Below are positions 43,140 to 52,582 of a stretch of DNA of 64,000 nt, piece by piece. The position numbers were made by a program, and so were the translations under genes. The stretch lies in NCBI GenBank assembly GCA_023229505.1, contig JALNZD010000003.1:62001-126000 (forward strand), read 5' to 3'. Position 1 is the stretch's first letter. Every line of letters begins with the position of its first letter. The stretch is from Bacteroidales bacterium. Its GTDB lineage: Bacteria > Bacteroidota > Bacteroidia > Bacteroidales > JAGOPY01. The notes under the pieces were generated by a model. That model ran no database searches and was not told where the DNA came from. It was given only the letters and a program-made list of their open reading frames with translations.

Positions 43140-44359
43140 AGTTCTCCCCTCCAGTTTCTTGATAGTTTTCCGGTTGCTACGGCCAGGTCAATCACCTTCA
43201 ATGCCCGTTTGACCACCGGCGGGTCAATCATTTTAGTGCCGAGAGAAACCACACCCAATCCTTTTTCCGTAGCCTCCTGGAATGCAATGTAAATTTTCTT
43301 TGCTTTTTCGACTTCGGCATCTTCTGGAGCATAATTCTCGTGGATGACGGCTATCTGACGTGGATGAATACAGCCCATGCCGTTGAAACCAAGCGCTTTG
43401 GAACGCAGGATGGTCCGCTTCAGGGCTTCCATGTCGCCGACATCGGAGAATACCGAGTCGATTGCCTGTATCCCTGCAGCTTTACAGGCTACTACAAGCT
43501 TCATGCGAGCAAATAATGACTCAGTGCCTTCCTCGGTACGAAGTGTGCCCAGATCGGCTGTATAATCTTCCAGGCCTATGGCCATGGCGACGATATTGTC
43601 AGCCGAAAAAGCAATATCGTAACAATAAACGACCCCTTTGGCACTCTCGATGATCGGCATCAGCCAAACCTTTCCTTTTATATTCTTACTTTTCTGAATC
43701 TCACCGATTTTTTCATTGACCTGCCTGATCTGATCCGGAGATTCACACTTTGGCAGCAGTATCAGGTTAACATTGTGCGGGATGACATATTCCAGATCTT
43801 CTAAACCCACAGGGAGCTGGTTGATCCTCACCATTCGCTCTGCACCGTAAAAATCAATGCTCCTCAATGCATTCCTTATCAGAAAACAGGCTTCAAACTT
43901 CTTTTCAACTGCCACGGCATCTTCGAGATCGAGAATAATTCCGTCAGGACGATGTATACCGGCATTGATCATGAGTTTTGGAGAATTTCCCGGCAGGTAA
44001 AGTCTTGAAAAACGGTTTCTCTCTTTTTCGGTCTGATACTGGTTTTCAGGTAAAAATACTGTCAGGTATTCTTTATCCGTTCTGATCAGTTTCTTTATCG
44101 CAGCTTCCAAACGGGCGGCAATAATAAAATCGAGCGAACCGGAGTCCTCGATGAGCACGCGGGCATGCTGAATGCCGAAAAAGGCAAGCACTTCTTCGGC
44201 CAGCTTTCTGATGGCCGCTCCATACAGTGCCTGAACCCTGCTGTCGATGGTAAGCTGAATACCACCTTTTTCGGTAAGTTCCATGGTCACCTGGCAGTCG
44301 GACCGGACATCCTTGCCCTTATTCCCAACCGTTACCGTCTTTTGATCCAATACATCCAT
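43136..44359 (-). CDS. citE: Citrate lyase acyl carrier (CitD) fused to beta subunit (CitE)
   Basis: The protein has 407 residues. Residues 1-90 are a CitD-like acyl-carrier domain: VGNKGKDVRSDCQVTMEL, where Ser20 is at the position that carries the phosphoribosyl-dephospho-CoA prosthetic group, followed by ARVLIEDSGSLDFIIAARLE. Residues 100-400 are CitE: FSRLYLPGNSPKLMINAG, DGIILDLEDAV, RMVRINQLP and KVWLMPIIESAKGVVY. CitE performs the lyase step. In most bacteria CitD is a separate protein. The gene is first in a two-gene operon with citF and has its own promoter at 44445. Confidence 0.9.
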   Translation of the reverse strand: MDVLDQKTVTVGNKGKDVRSDCQVTMELTEKGGIQLTIDSRVQALYGAAIRKLAEEVLAFFGIQHARVLIEDSGSLDFIIAARLEAAIKKLIRTDKEYLTVFLPENQYQTEKERNRFSRLYLPGNSPKLMINAGIHRPDGIILDLEDAVAVEKKFEACFLIRNALRSIDFYGAERMVRINQLPVGLEDLEYVIPHNVNLILLPKCESPDQIRQVNEKIGEIQKSKNIKGKVWLMPIIESAKGVVYCYDIAFSADNIVAMAIGLEDYTADLGTLRTEEGTESLFARMKLVVACKAAGIQAIDSVFSDVGDMEALKRTILRSKALGFNGMGCIHPRQIAVIHENYAPEDAEVEKAKKIYIAFQEATEKGLGVVSLGTKMIDPPVVKRALKVIDLAVATGKLSRNWRGEL

Positions 44360-44444
44360 ATCTATCGTTTAGTTTTATGATCTGATTTTAAAAGAATTGA
44401 ATTTCAGTCGATTAATAAATTCTGTTATTTGATTAACAGCAGTT

Positions 44445-44474
44445 CAAAATTATAATAAAACCGGGAAAAGCCAA
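44445..44474 (-). promoter_or_regulatory. Promoter of the citrate lyase operon
   Basis: On the minus strand, TTG (44474-44472), 19 bases of spacing and TAATTTTG (44452-44445) match the Bacteroidota promoter. The -33 element is inside the left 37-base direct repeat of the neighbouring DUF559 unit. Confidence 0.7.
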
Positions 44475-44496
44475 AGGAATGGCCTTAAATAATTCT
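44460..44496. repeat. 37-base direct repeat, left copy
   Basis: This is identical over 37 bases to 45091-45127 (begins ACCGGGAAAAGCC, ends TAAATAATTCT). It contains the DUF559 stop codon (44485-44487) and the citrate lyase -33 element. Confidence 0.95.
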
Positions 44497-44943
44497 AATC
44501 AGCCCCCATCCCCTGGCCCCTTCCCCCACTCGGGGGAAGGGGATACTTAGTTTAAATTGTTCAAGTTCTGATTCAATCTTTTTTATTACACTTTCAATGT
44601 TTTTCAAGACTGCTGCATTCTTAAACCGTAATTCCATTAATCCTAAGCTTCTTAAGATTTTAGTCCTTTCAACATCCCTCTCTTTCTGATAAGCCTCTTC
44701 GTGCACATCACCATCAATTTCAATGACAAGCATGGCCTCATAACAGAAGAAATCCACCACAAATTCGCGGATAGGATGCTGTCTTCTGAACCGGAAACCC
44801 GCTACTTGTCGGTTTCTCAGTTTATTCCAAAGAATTTTCTCAGTATCTGTCATGGTTTTACGAAGATCAGCTGCTATCAGCAATAATTCCGGCGTAGCAC
44901 CGAAATAAATCGGATATTCATCCCTCCCCCTCAGCTTTACCAT
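44485..44943 (-). CDS. DUF559 (Vsr/EDxHD-like) endonuclease domain protein
   Basis: The protein has 152 residues from the ATG at 44943. It has the DUF559 pattern: LRKTMTDTEKILWNKLRNRQ (28-47), FRRQHPIREFVVDFFC with the catalytic-type Asp64, VIEIDGDVHEE (73-83) with Glu-x-Asp and His, and a basic ERTKILRSLG helix. This PD-(D/E)xK-like fold is shared with Vsr and EDxHD homing nucleases. The last 20 residues (SIPFPRVGEGARGWGLIRII) are read from the GC-rich inverted repeat, and the stop lies in the direct repeat. The gene fills almost the whole repeat-bounded unit 44460-45127. A role in mobility of that unit is inference. Confidence 0.85.
   Translation of the reverse strand: MVKLRGRDEYPIYFGATPELLLIAADLRKTMTDTEKILWNKLRNRQVAGFRFRRQHPIREFVVDFFCYEAMLVIEIDGDVHEEAYQKERDVERTKILRSLGLMELRFKNAAVLKNIESVIKKIESELEQFKLSIPFPRVGEGARGWGLIRII
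44500..44542 (+). repeat. Left terminal inverted repeat with internal hairpin
   Basis: The sequence reads C-A-GCCCCCATCCC and continues to a hairpin CCCCTTCCCCC/GGGGGAAGGGG (44517-44542). Its reverse complement matches 45049-45089 with four substitutions and two single-base gaps. Confidence 0.85.
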
Positions 44944-45048
44944 GGCATCCCTTTATTGAGCGAAGTTAGTGAGAATCTGCTTATTTTTTAAATATCCTAT
45001 ATATGCTAAATGTGCAATGCTCAATGAAAAATGAAAAATGACTCCGCT

Positions 45049-45089
45049 CCCCTTCCCCCGGATGGGGGAAGGGTCAGGGATGGGGGCCG
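45049..45089 (-). repeat. Right terminal inverted repeat with internal hairpin
   Basis: This is the inverted partner of 44500-44542. It begins with the hairpin CCCTTCCCCC/GGGGGAAGGG (45050-45073) and ends TCAGGGATGGGGGCC. It lies one base from the right 37-base direct repeat. Confidence 0.85.
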
Positions 45090-45090
45090 A

Positions 45091-45127
45091 ACCGGGAAAA
45101 GCCAAAGGAATGGCCTTAAATAATTCT
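45091..45127. repeat. 37-base direct repeat, right copy
   Basis: This is identical to 44460-44496. It lies between the DUF559 unit and the susD stop codon. Confidence 0.95.
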
Positions 45128-45172
45128 GACTGGTAATTTCATTCGCCGTTTGTCGAAGAGAATTAAGGGATC

Positions 45173-46720
45173 TTAGGGATTTATCGCCTGGTTTGCATCT
45201 ATCTCCGCTTGTGGAATCGGGAAATAGCGTTTGGCTTCGTAGTTGAAATCCGGCCCAAGCGCTGCTTCTGCAACAGTTTTTCCCCAGCGCATAAGGTCGA
45301 AATAGCGATGAAACTCCTGGGCCAGTTCAACCCTTCGCTCTTTTCGGATGGCAGTCATGAGCAGGTTATAATCCGGGGTAGTGATATCTGCAAGCAGGTC
45401 AGCGGGCGGAGTCCCGTTAAAACTTGCCCGGGCACGCTGTCTCACTTTATTGAGGTTTGCCCTGGCCGAATCAACATTGTCATTTTCATTGAAAGCTTCT
45501 GCCTTCATCAGCAAAAGATCGGCATAACGCAGGTAAATGTAGTTGAGGTCGCCGTCGCCTTTGAGCGACGAAGAAACTTCGGAAAGCGGCTGCTGGTGTT
45601 TTTTGGTGAGGTATCCGGTGGGGGACCAGGTGGCGCTGAAAATATCCCCGTTCAGCCAGGGTTGGCCATCGCGGCCAACAGATGCATCGAGGCGCGGGTC
45701 AACTTCGCCGGTAGCGCTTTTCTCAAAAGCATCAACCAGGCTTTGCGTCGGTGCATTGAAATAATACCCACCTTCTGCTGCAGGTGCAAACCATTGATTC
45801 AAGCCATTTCCGGTCATAGGATTCTGGCCCGTCAGGTGTTGAATCCCGAAAATGGATTCAATGCTGTTTTCGTATGCCAGCTTGAAGTTATCGGCATAGT
45901 CAGGCAACAGACTGTATATCCCGAGGGCTTCAACCTGCTGAAAGTATCCGATTGCGTCTGCCCATTTTTGCTGATACAAATTGACCTTCCCCAGCATAGC
46001 CAAAGCCGCGCCGTGGGTAATACGGCCTTGGTCCGTTGAACTGAAAGAAACAGGTAGATCAGCGGCCGCGTCCGACAGGTCTTTTTCAATCTGAAGATAA
46101 ATGTCAGATACTTCGCTCAGCGGCACATGGATGGTCTCCTGGGTAAGTTGGGGAAGCAGTTTAAGAGGGACCTTTCCAAAAATATTCACCAGGTTAAAGT
46201 AGCTATATGCCCGGATAAATTTGGCTTCTCCGATGATCCTGTTCTTCAGTGCCTCATCCATTGTTACTGCAGGAACATTGGCTATTACATTGTTGGCGCG
46301 GGCAATGGCTTCATAGGAATGACTCCAGTAATTGCTGATAATCCCATTGTTGGCATCGGTATTGAATTCATCAATATACGTAATTTCTGACTGATCTCCG
46401 GGATTACCGCCTTTTACCGCATCGTCGGAAGCGATATCTCCAAACACCCACACAGCATTGTTAAAGCTCCTGAAAGTTATGGCATTATATACCCCGTTCA
46501 GCGCTTGAATGGCCTGTTTGTCATTTTGGTAAAAAGTGTCTGAAGAAAATTCTCCTTTGAGGTCTTCGGTTAAAAATTTGGTACAGGCGCAGAGGATGGT
46601 CATGGTAAAAACCATCAGAAGGACAGCCGTCTGAAGCTTCAGGCTTCTGTTTCCGGTGACCTTTACATTCATTAGCTGATGCCTGAAAGTGTCTGATTTA
46701 TTGTTAGCGATTCTTTTCAT
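45173..46720 (-). CDS. susD: SusD/RagB-like glycan-binding lipoprotein
   Basis: The protein has 515 residues. A lipoprotein signal with lipobox-like TILCAC (about residues 41-46) follows a long basic N-terminus. The mature part has the SusD TPR-like helices (IIGEAKFIRAYSYFNLVNIFG, about 166-186), LAMLGKVNLYQQKWADA and the C-terminal RKERRVELAQEFHRYFDLMRWG. It binds glycan at the cell surface and caps the SusC channel. It starts 12 bases after the susC stop and is the last gene of the locus. An internal ATG at 46672 is an alternative start. Confidence 0.93.
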   Translation of the reverse strand: MKRIANNKSDTFRHQLMNVKVTGNRSLKLQTAVLLMVFTMTILCACTKFLTEDLKGEFSSDTFYQNDKQAIQALNGVYNAITFRSFNNAVWVFGDIASDDAVKGGNPGDQSEITYIDEFNTDANNGIISNYWSHSYEAIARANNVIANVPAVTMDEALKNRIIGEAKFIRAYSYFNLVNIFGKVPLKLLPQLTQETIHVPLSEVSDIYLQIEKDLSDAAADLPVSFSSTDQGRITHGAALAMLGKVNLYQQKWADAIGYFQQVEALGIYSLLPDYADNFKLAYENSIESIFGIQHLTGQNPMTGNGLNQWFAPAAEGGYYFNAPTQSLVDAFEKSATGEVDPRLDASVGRDGQPWLNGDIFSATWSPTGYLTKKHQQPLSEVSSSLKGDGDLNYIYLRYADLLLMKAEAFNENDNVDSARANLNKVRQRARASFNGTPPADLLADITTPDYNLLMTAIRKERRVELAQEFHRYFDLMRWGKTVAEAALGPDFNYEAKRYFPIPQAEIDANQAINP

Positions 46721-46732
46721 AGCCCGATGTGA

Positions 46733-49700
46733 TTAAAATGTGATGTCTAGTCCAAACATTAAAGTTATCGCCGAGGGATAGGTTCCCCAGTCGATACCGG
46801 AGGAGCGGTCGCCTTCGTTTTTTGAGTTGTCGCTTACGGTCATTTCAGGGTCAAGGCCTGAATATTTGGTCAGTGTATACAGGTTAGTACCCGACACATA
46901 TAACCTTACCTGAGATAAACCGGTAATCTTGAGTGTTTTCTCAGGAATGGTATAACCGAGCTGCAGGTTCTTCAGCCTCAGGTACGAGCCATCCTCTAGG
47001 AAACGTGACGAAGGCCTGGCGTTGTTTGATTTGGAAGTCCACGATGCCCTGGGCTGAGTGTCGGATGTACCTTCACCGGTCCAGCGTTCATCAAAATAGT
47101 GCTGTGTAACGGTAAATCCGCGGTAAAATCCTTCAATATCCTGGTTTACCTGTACATAGATCTTATTGCCGTATGCCCCCTGGAAGAACACGCTTAAATC
47201 GAAGTTTTTATAATTGGCTGCCAGGTTGATCCCTGCCATCAGTTTCGGGATGGCACTACCCAGGTACACTCTGTCGTTGTTGTCGATACGCCCATCACTA
47301 TTCTGATCTTTGTATTTTACATCGCCGGGTTTAATGTTGTTTCCCTGGAAGGCTGAAAGTAAAACTTCGGTTTCATTCTGGAATATGCCTTCCATTTCGA
47401 GCAGGTAGAATGATCCGATGGGATGCCCTACTTCAGTCCTGGTGGCATAAATTCCTGTCTCAACCAGTCCACCAAAAATCGGGGCGTCCAATTTGAGTAC
47501 TTCGTTGTGCAGGTAGGTAATGTTACCGCCAATGGAGTAGCCCCATTCGTGCTTCGTCTGACGGTAAATGGCTTCAAATTCAACCCCCGAATTTAATATC
47601 GACCCGCTGTTGATCCAGGCGGTTTCGGCATAACCGACCGATGGAGGATTGGGCGCTTTTACCAGCATGTCTTCCGTAACTTTATAAAAGTAATCGAGTG
47701 AAAATGCAAATGCACCTTTCCAAAGCTCAGCATCCACGCCTGCATTATATTGATAGCTGGTTTCCCACTTCAGGTCGTTGTTCCCGAGAGCAGTTTGTGC
47801 ATAACCCCCATTGGATACCCCGCCGAAAGGATAGTTGAAATAGGGAGAAATCCTGTCGCTATACGCATAAAGACCTATCTCCTGGTTTCCGACGGCGCCA
47901 TAGCCTACACGAAGTTTGAGATTCTCGAGCCAGGAAACATCCTGAAGGAAGTTTTCCTGTTTCAGCACCCAACCGGCTGAAAGAGAGTAGAAGGTTCCCC
48001 ATTTGTTTTTCCCGGTAAACCTTGAGGAACCATCACGACGTAAGGTTCCCGACAGATAATATTTTCCTTTGAAATCATAGTTAACCCTGCCGAACAATGA
48101 TGCCAGCGTCGAAGCATAAGCACTCTGGGCGCTGATCTTAATTCCGAGTCCGTTACCTATAAAGATAAGTTCTTCCTGCTCGATAGGGAAATTCATATCG
48201 CTGGCATACAGAGCTTTTCCGCTATTCTTAATAGCCTCAAACCCCAGCAATGCCGAAAGGGTATGCGATTCCCCGAACTTGGTTTCATAATTAAGCAGGT
48301 TATTCACGGTCCAATTGACGATACGTTCATTGCTGATACTCAGACTGTTCGGTGAACCAATGCGGTTGAAGGTACCCCAGGTTGGGTCGAAACGGCGGCT
48401 GAAAGAATTACGATAATCCATCCCGAAGTTGGTTGTAAATTTCAGCTTTTTGGTCAGATTGGCAGTGAAATAGGCTTTGCCAAGATAACTGTCATCTTTG
48501 CGGTTGTTGTCGTTATGAGCGGTCATGCCTATGGGATTATATCCATCACCGAGGAATGAATCATAAACCTGGCGTCCGAAGTATTCGGCAGGGCGGTCAA
48601 CATAGGTACCGTCTTCAAACCGTATGGGAATGGCAGGATTACGGAAGAAAGCATATCTTATCACGCTTCCGCCGTTACCGCCATATCCGTCACCTGAACT
48701 TCCTATGATATCATTACTTGAAATCCCCGCCAGCATACTCAGCCCGACAGTAAGCCATTTATTCACGTTCGTATTCACATCAAGCCTCGCAGTTCCGCGG
48801 GTGTAGCCGGTGCTCTTTATAATACCCTTTTGGTCGAAAAACGAGCTGGAGATCATATAATTGGTCGATTCATTCCCTCCTGAAATGGAGAGTTCGTGGG
48901 AATTGACCGGTGCTGTTTGGAACAGTTCTTTTACATAGTCCACATCAGCGAACCCTGCGGCATCTTCGGGAGTGATAAGGTCACGATGCGGCACATCCCC
49001 TGTGATGTAAGCATTGTCGTTGGTAGCGGCTTCGTTATAGATGGTGATATAATCGCTTGTATTTACCATTTTGGTGAGCCTGGTAGCTTTCTGAAAACCT
49101 GTCTGTCCGCGATAGGTGACCTTGGTTTCACCTTTAGTGCCTTTTTTGGTGGTAATAAGCACAACCCCGTTATTGGCGCGGGAACCATATATAGCGGCTG
49201 CCGACGCATCTTTGAGTACCGTGATATTTTCGATATCCCCGGGCGAAAGAATTTTGAGCGCATCCGACGTGGGGATACCGTCAACGATATAGAGCGGATC
49301 GTTGCTCGAACTGATGGAGCCGGCGCCACGGATGCGAACTGAGACTCCTTCGCCGGGAGCACCGGTATTTTGTGTCACCTGAACTCCGGCTACCCGGCCC
49401 TGCAAAGCCTGATCAACCCCTGCCACCGGCAACCTGGTGAGTTCTTCATTATTTACCCTGGAAACTGCCCCCAATACATTGCGCTTCTTGGCAGTTCCAT
49501 ATCCAATCACCACCAGTTCATCCAGCAAGTACTGCTCGGGATAAAGCTTAACATCAATCACGGTGCGGCTGCCCGGGATTTGCTCCACCATTGTGTATCC
49601 GACGAAAGAGTATACAATTACGGATGAAGCAGTCAATTGATCCGATACCAGTAAGTACTTTCCGTTGATGTCTGTAATGGTACCCGAAGTGGTTCCTTTA

Positions 49701-49828
49701 ATTTGAACCGTCACGCCAATCAGGGTTTCGCCGGATTTGGCATCAGTAACTGTCCCTTCAACCGATTGCTGTGCAAACAGCGATACGGCTACCGAAAGCA
49801 TCAATACAAGCAGTATCAGTCTTTTCAT
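46733..49828 (-). CDS. susC: SusC/RagA-like TonB-linked outer-membrane porter
   Basis: The protein has 1031 residues. It has a signal peptide (MKRLILLVLMLS...SLFAQ), a carboxypeptidase regulatory-like domain (VEGTVTDAKSGETLIGVTVQ), the SusC plug signature (LQGRVAGVQVTQ, VRIRGAGSISSSNDPLYIVDG, ITVLKDASAAAIYGSRANNGV) and a large beta barrel ending in TLMFGLDITF. It imports oligosaccharides together with SusD. It lies upstream of susD in the same transcription unit. A -7 element (TATATTTG, 49961-49954) lies about 125 bases upstream, so the pair could be transcribed separately. Confidence 0.95.
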   Translation of the reverse strand: MKRLILLVLMLSVAVSLFAQQSVEGTVTDAKSGETLIGVTVQIKGTTSGTITDINGKYLLVSDQLTASSVIVYSFVGYTMVEQIPGSRTVIDVKLYPEQYLLDELVVIGYGTAKKRNVLGAVSRVNNEELTRLPVAGVDQALQGRVAGVQVTQNTGAPGEGVSVRIRGAGSISSSNDPLYIVDGIPTSDALKILSPGDIENITVLKDASAAAIYGSRANNGVVLITTKKGTKGETKVTYRGQTGFQKATRLTKMVNTSDYITIYNEAATNDNAYITGDVPHRDLITPEDAAGFADVDYVKELFQTAPVNSHELSISGGNESTNYMISSSFFDQKGIIKSTGYTRGTARLDVNTNVNKWLTVGLSMLAGISSNDIIGSSGDGYGGNGGSVIRYAFFRNPAIPIRFEDGTYVDRPAEYFGRQVYDSFLGDGYNPIGMTAHNDNNRKDDSYLGKAYFTANLTKKLKFTTNFGMDYRNSFSRRFDPTWGTFNRIGSPNSLSISNERIVNWTVNNLLNYETKFGESHTLSALLGFEAIKNSGKALYASDMNFPIEQEELIFIGNGLGIKISAQSAYASTLASLFGRVNYDFKGKYYLSGTLRRDGSSRFTGKNKWGTFYSLSAGWVLKQENFLQDVSWLENLKLRVGYGAVGNQEIGLYAYSDRISPYFNYPFGGVSNGGYAQTALGNNDLKWETSYQYNAGVDAELWKGAFAFSLDYFYKVTEDMLVKAPNPPSVGYAETAWINSGSILNSGVEFEAIYRQTKHEWGYSIGGNITYLHNEVLKLDAPIFGGLVETGIYATRTEVGHPIGSFYLLEMEGIFQNETEVLLSAFQGNNIKPGDVKYKDQNSDGRIDNNDRVYLGSAIPKLMAGINLAANYKNFDLSVFFQGAYGNKIYVQVNQDIEGFYRGFTVTQHYFDERWTGEGTSDTQPRASWTSKSNNARPSSRFLEDGSYLRLKNLQLGYTIPEKTLKITGLSQVRLYVSGTNLYTLTKYSGLDPEMTVSDNSKNEGDRSSGIDWGTYPSAITLMFGLDITF

Positions 49829-49953
49829 TTTATCAATTATTGAAAGATTTCACAATTATACGACTTTTCAGGTTATTTATATGCTATTATTACATCGCCG
49901 GCTTTAACTTAAAACCTATGTCCGCCCCGTTCCTGATCTTGTCCGGTATAGTA

Positions 49954-49961
49954 CAAATATA
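49954..49961 (-). promoter_or_regulatory. Possible -7 element upstream of susC
   Basis: TATATTTG on the minus strand matches TAnnTTTG. The spacing to the nearest TTG-like element is too short, so support is limited to the -7 sequence. Confidence 0.4.
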
Positions 49962-50075
49962 ATGAATTACAGGCAAAATTCAGCGATTCACGGTAAAAAT
50001 TCATCTAATTGCAGAACATTTACTTTTTAGAAATGCAATCGATTGCGGCGTGAAGCAGTTCTCTTTTTGCTTTTA

Positions 50076-52541
50076 TTATTTATAATCAGGATCCATTTCA
50101 GGTGTACGTAAGCCTGCCACTTCATCTGCCATAAGTATGAAAACATTCCAGCACAATCCTCTGGTAGATGGCCACCAGCTATCTGTTGTGGTCCATTTTG
50201 TAGGCGTAAATTCTTTACTGAATGGCCATTTGGGGTTAAGGTAAATCTCTGCCCACACCCTGTTCTCCATCAACATGTTTGCTTTCTTCCAGCCGTGTTT
50301 TAATCCTGCTACATAAGCGCAATACTCCGCCCTGAACCAACTGCCGCCATTGTAATAAAACCCATCACTTTTGCCGTTGCTGTAATTTTCTTCGCCAAAT
50401 TTTTCAAAAGGCTGATAATCTCCGGTGAGATAGGCAAATCCTTTTGTATCCTTTGTTAACCTCACGCAGATGGGAGCAGTAGTACCATATTCTGGATGAG
50501 GTGAGTTGGTTACTTTGTTTAGAACGGGTATCTGATCCAAATGATTTTTTACCATTTCATCCGTTAGCATTGGCCTGTTAAATAACCATAAGGAAAAGAA
50601 TTCCGGTTCCAGGTCAGTAAGGGTAATGATATCGGGAAAATTCCGGTCGAACAGTAAATGTTTTCTTTCTGCATCATAAAAATTTTGATATTCATTTTCA
50701 GCCTTTTGGATATATGCTTCTGAAATATCAAAACCCAATTCTTTTATGGTTCTTAATGCGATGGCCAGCATGCCCTGGTTAACGCCCAGCCGGTCTGTTT
50801 TAGGATTAAAATCAACAATATCCACCTGGCTCAAAGAAAAATGTGCTTTGCATTTTCCATCTCTGTCGGCATCAAATTCGTTCAATACATAATCTACAGC
50901 TTTTTTAATTTTTTCCTGCGGAAGTGTAACGCCGAAACGACGTTTGTTCATCATCGCCCAGATCAGCCATTCGATGGTGGCTTCATTGTCCTTTGCCTCT
51001 ACCGAACCCATAAGCGGTGTGATAATAGTGCCAATACCGCCTTCGGGCGTTTGTGTTTTGCCCCATTGTTCCCAGATGGCCAGGTTCAACTCTTTATTGT
51101 AAGTGGCAACAGTAGAAAAAAAAGAATCCCTGTTGTACATATCCGGTGCATAATTCATATTGGGCACATTAAACGGTGTAAAATCGTTTACATCTGTGAT
51201 CCAGGTAAGCATATTGAAATTGGCATACAACATTTTTTCTATCAACGATCCTTCGAAACCTTTCCCTTCGGCTAACCGTGACTGTGAGGAGATCATAAAT
51301 TGCTGATGCGATTTCCATGGTTCGACAAAAACATAGGTGGTTTTCTCCACTTTTTCGCCAAGTGGAAGCAGGTTGTACGGTTCTTGCTGAGGTTCGTGTT
51401 CTACAAATTGCAGATCTTTTATCTGTAGATTACATTCTTTTCCTGACTGCGTACCAATAAACATGGATACGCTATCATTTTCAATATAAGGCACTAATAT
51501 GCTTCCTTTAAAAAGCGTCCATTCATTTTCTACCGCAGGAAAGTTATCGATGTACTTGACCCCATCTTCCAGTTCAATGGTTTTTTGCCCGTTCTTGACT
51601 CTGAAAAGTTTTAATGCCACTGGTGTATTCCCTTTGCACAAAAAAGAAATGGTGTATACGCCCTGATCTTTAAATGGTGCAATAAATTCTATCCCGGCCC
51701 TGCCTCCCGGATGGCCGGTTATTGAAATAAGACCGTTTTCTTTCTCCACTTCTGCATTGCCTTCTTTCTGATATGCAGTAGTCGTTTTTAATATGGTTTC
51801 TGCACCGGCATCAAGGTTGTACATTTCACCAAATGTTTGTCTGATGTAATGATTTTTTTCTGCTCTTTCTGATAAACTGGCAACAGAAAATAAATTAGGA
51901 TCAGGCAATTTGCGCATGCCTACAAATCCACCTCCAAGTCCGCTAAAACGGCGACGCGTATTTCTTGTAAACTGATTTATATAACCGGCGTCTGTTAAAA
52001 AACCGACTACATTGTTATCAGTGGTAACAAAACCTGCTGCAGGAAACATTTCATGTACAAAGCCACCGGGAAAACTATCGTATTCAAATGTTACATATCG
52101 CTGTGGTTTTTCCGCAGGCCTGGCTGTTTGTTGCAATATATAATACATGCCCGGCATGGATGGCTGAAACAACTCAACCGTCTTTTTTATGATATTAGCA
52201 TTAACAACCTGGTAAGTTATAGTAACAGAGAGATTGGCATCAAACTCTTTTACGTACGAATCTCTTTTTAAGGTGATGCTCTTTTCATTACCTGTCCATT
52301 CCTGGCCTTTCCATTGCTGCATGTTTGCAATGGTACTCAAATCAAGATTAAACATTTGCAGGGAGAATTCTTCCGTATTGGTAACCACCAATTGATTGCC
52401 ATTGTATATATCAACATGAAAACCTGCCTGATCATCACCTGCAACTTTAAGAGAAAGTTGTTGACTGAAGGCGAATGAATAGTTTAATAAAGTAAACAGG
52501 CAAAGAAAAAATACCGGTAACTTGTTTTTACAATGTAACAT
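50076..52541 (-). CDS. Secreted glycosidase-like protein of the polysaccharide utilization locus
   Basis: The protein has 821 residues from the ATG at 52541; the upstream TTG is unlikely. A signal peptide (LPVFFLCLFTLLNYS...FSQ) is followed by a beta-sandwich N-terminal region (about 25-400) and a helical C-terminal half (about 420-815). The C-terminal half has features of an (alpha/alpha)6 toroid: WLIWAMMNKRRFG, GVNQGMLAIALRTIKELG, GGSWFRAEYCAYVAGLKHGW and TTDSWWPSTRGLCWN. The family is not one I can name. Its fold and place in the SusCD locus suggest a glycoside hydrolase or lyase acting outside the cytoplasm. It starts 41 bases after the upstream gene's stop. Confidence 0.6.
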   Translation of the reverse strand: MLHCKNKLPVFFLCLFTLLNYSFAFSQQLSLKVAGDDQAGFHVDIYNGNQLVVTNTEEFSLQMFNLDLSTIANMQQWKGQEWTGNEKSITLKRDSYVKEFDANLSVTITYQVVNANIIKKTVELFQPSMPGMYYILQQTARPAEKPQRYVTFEYDSFPGGFVHEMFPAAGFVTTDNNVVGFLTDAGYINQFTRNTRRRFSGLGGGFVGMRKLPDPNLFSVASLSERAEKNHYIRQTFGEMYNLDAGAETILKTTTAYQKEGNAEVEKENGLISITGHPGGRAGIEFIAPFKDQGVYTISFLCKGNTPVALKLFRVKNGQKTIELEDGVKYIDNFPAVENEWTLFKGSILVPYIENDSVSMFIGTQSGKECNLQIKDLQFVEHEPQQEPYNLLPLGEKVEKTTYVFVEPWKSHQQFMISSQSRLAEGKGFEGSLIEKMLYANFNMLTWITDVNDFTPFNVPNMNYAPDMYNRDSFFSTVATYNKELNLAIWEQWGKTQTPEGGIGTIITPLMGSVEAKDNEATIEWLIWAMMNKRRFGVTLPQEKIKKAVDYVLNEFDADRDGKCKAHFSLSQVDIVDFNPKTDRLGVNQGMLAIALRTIKELGFDISEAYIQKAENEYQNFYDAERKHLLFDRNFPDIITLTDLEPEFFSLWLFNRPMLTDEMVKNHLDQIPVLNKVTNSPHPEYGTTAPICVRLTKDTKGFAYLTGDYQPFEKFGEENYSNGKSDGFYYNGGSWFRAEYCAYVAGLKHGWKKANMLMENRVWAEIYLNPKWPFSKEFTPTKWTTTDSWWPSTRGLCWNVFILMADEVAGLRTPEMDPDYK

Positions 52542-52582
52542 ATGAAGCAATTGAAGTCACGTTTCCAGGCTTTGAATTCAGT

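Noticed and set aside
45209..46039. 276-residue open frame opposite susD
   Set aside because: It is antisense to a confidently identified SusD gene and has no family resemblance.
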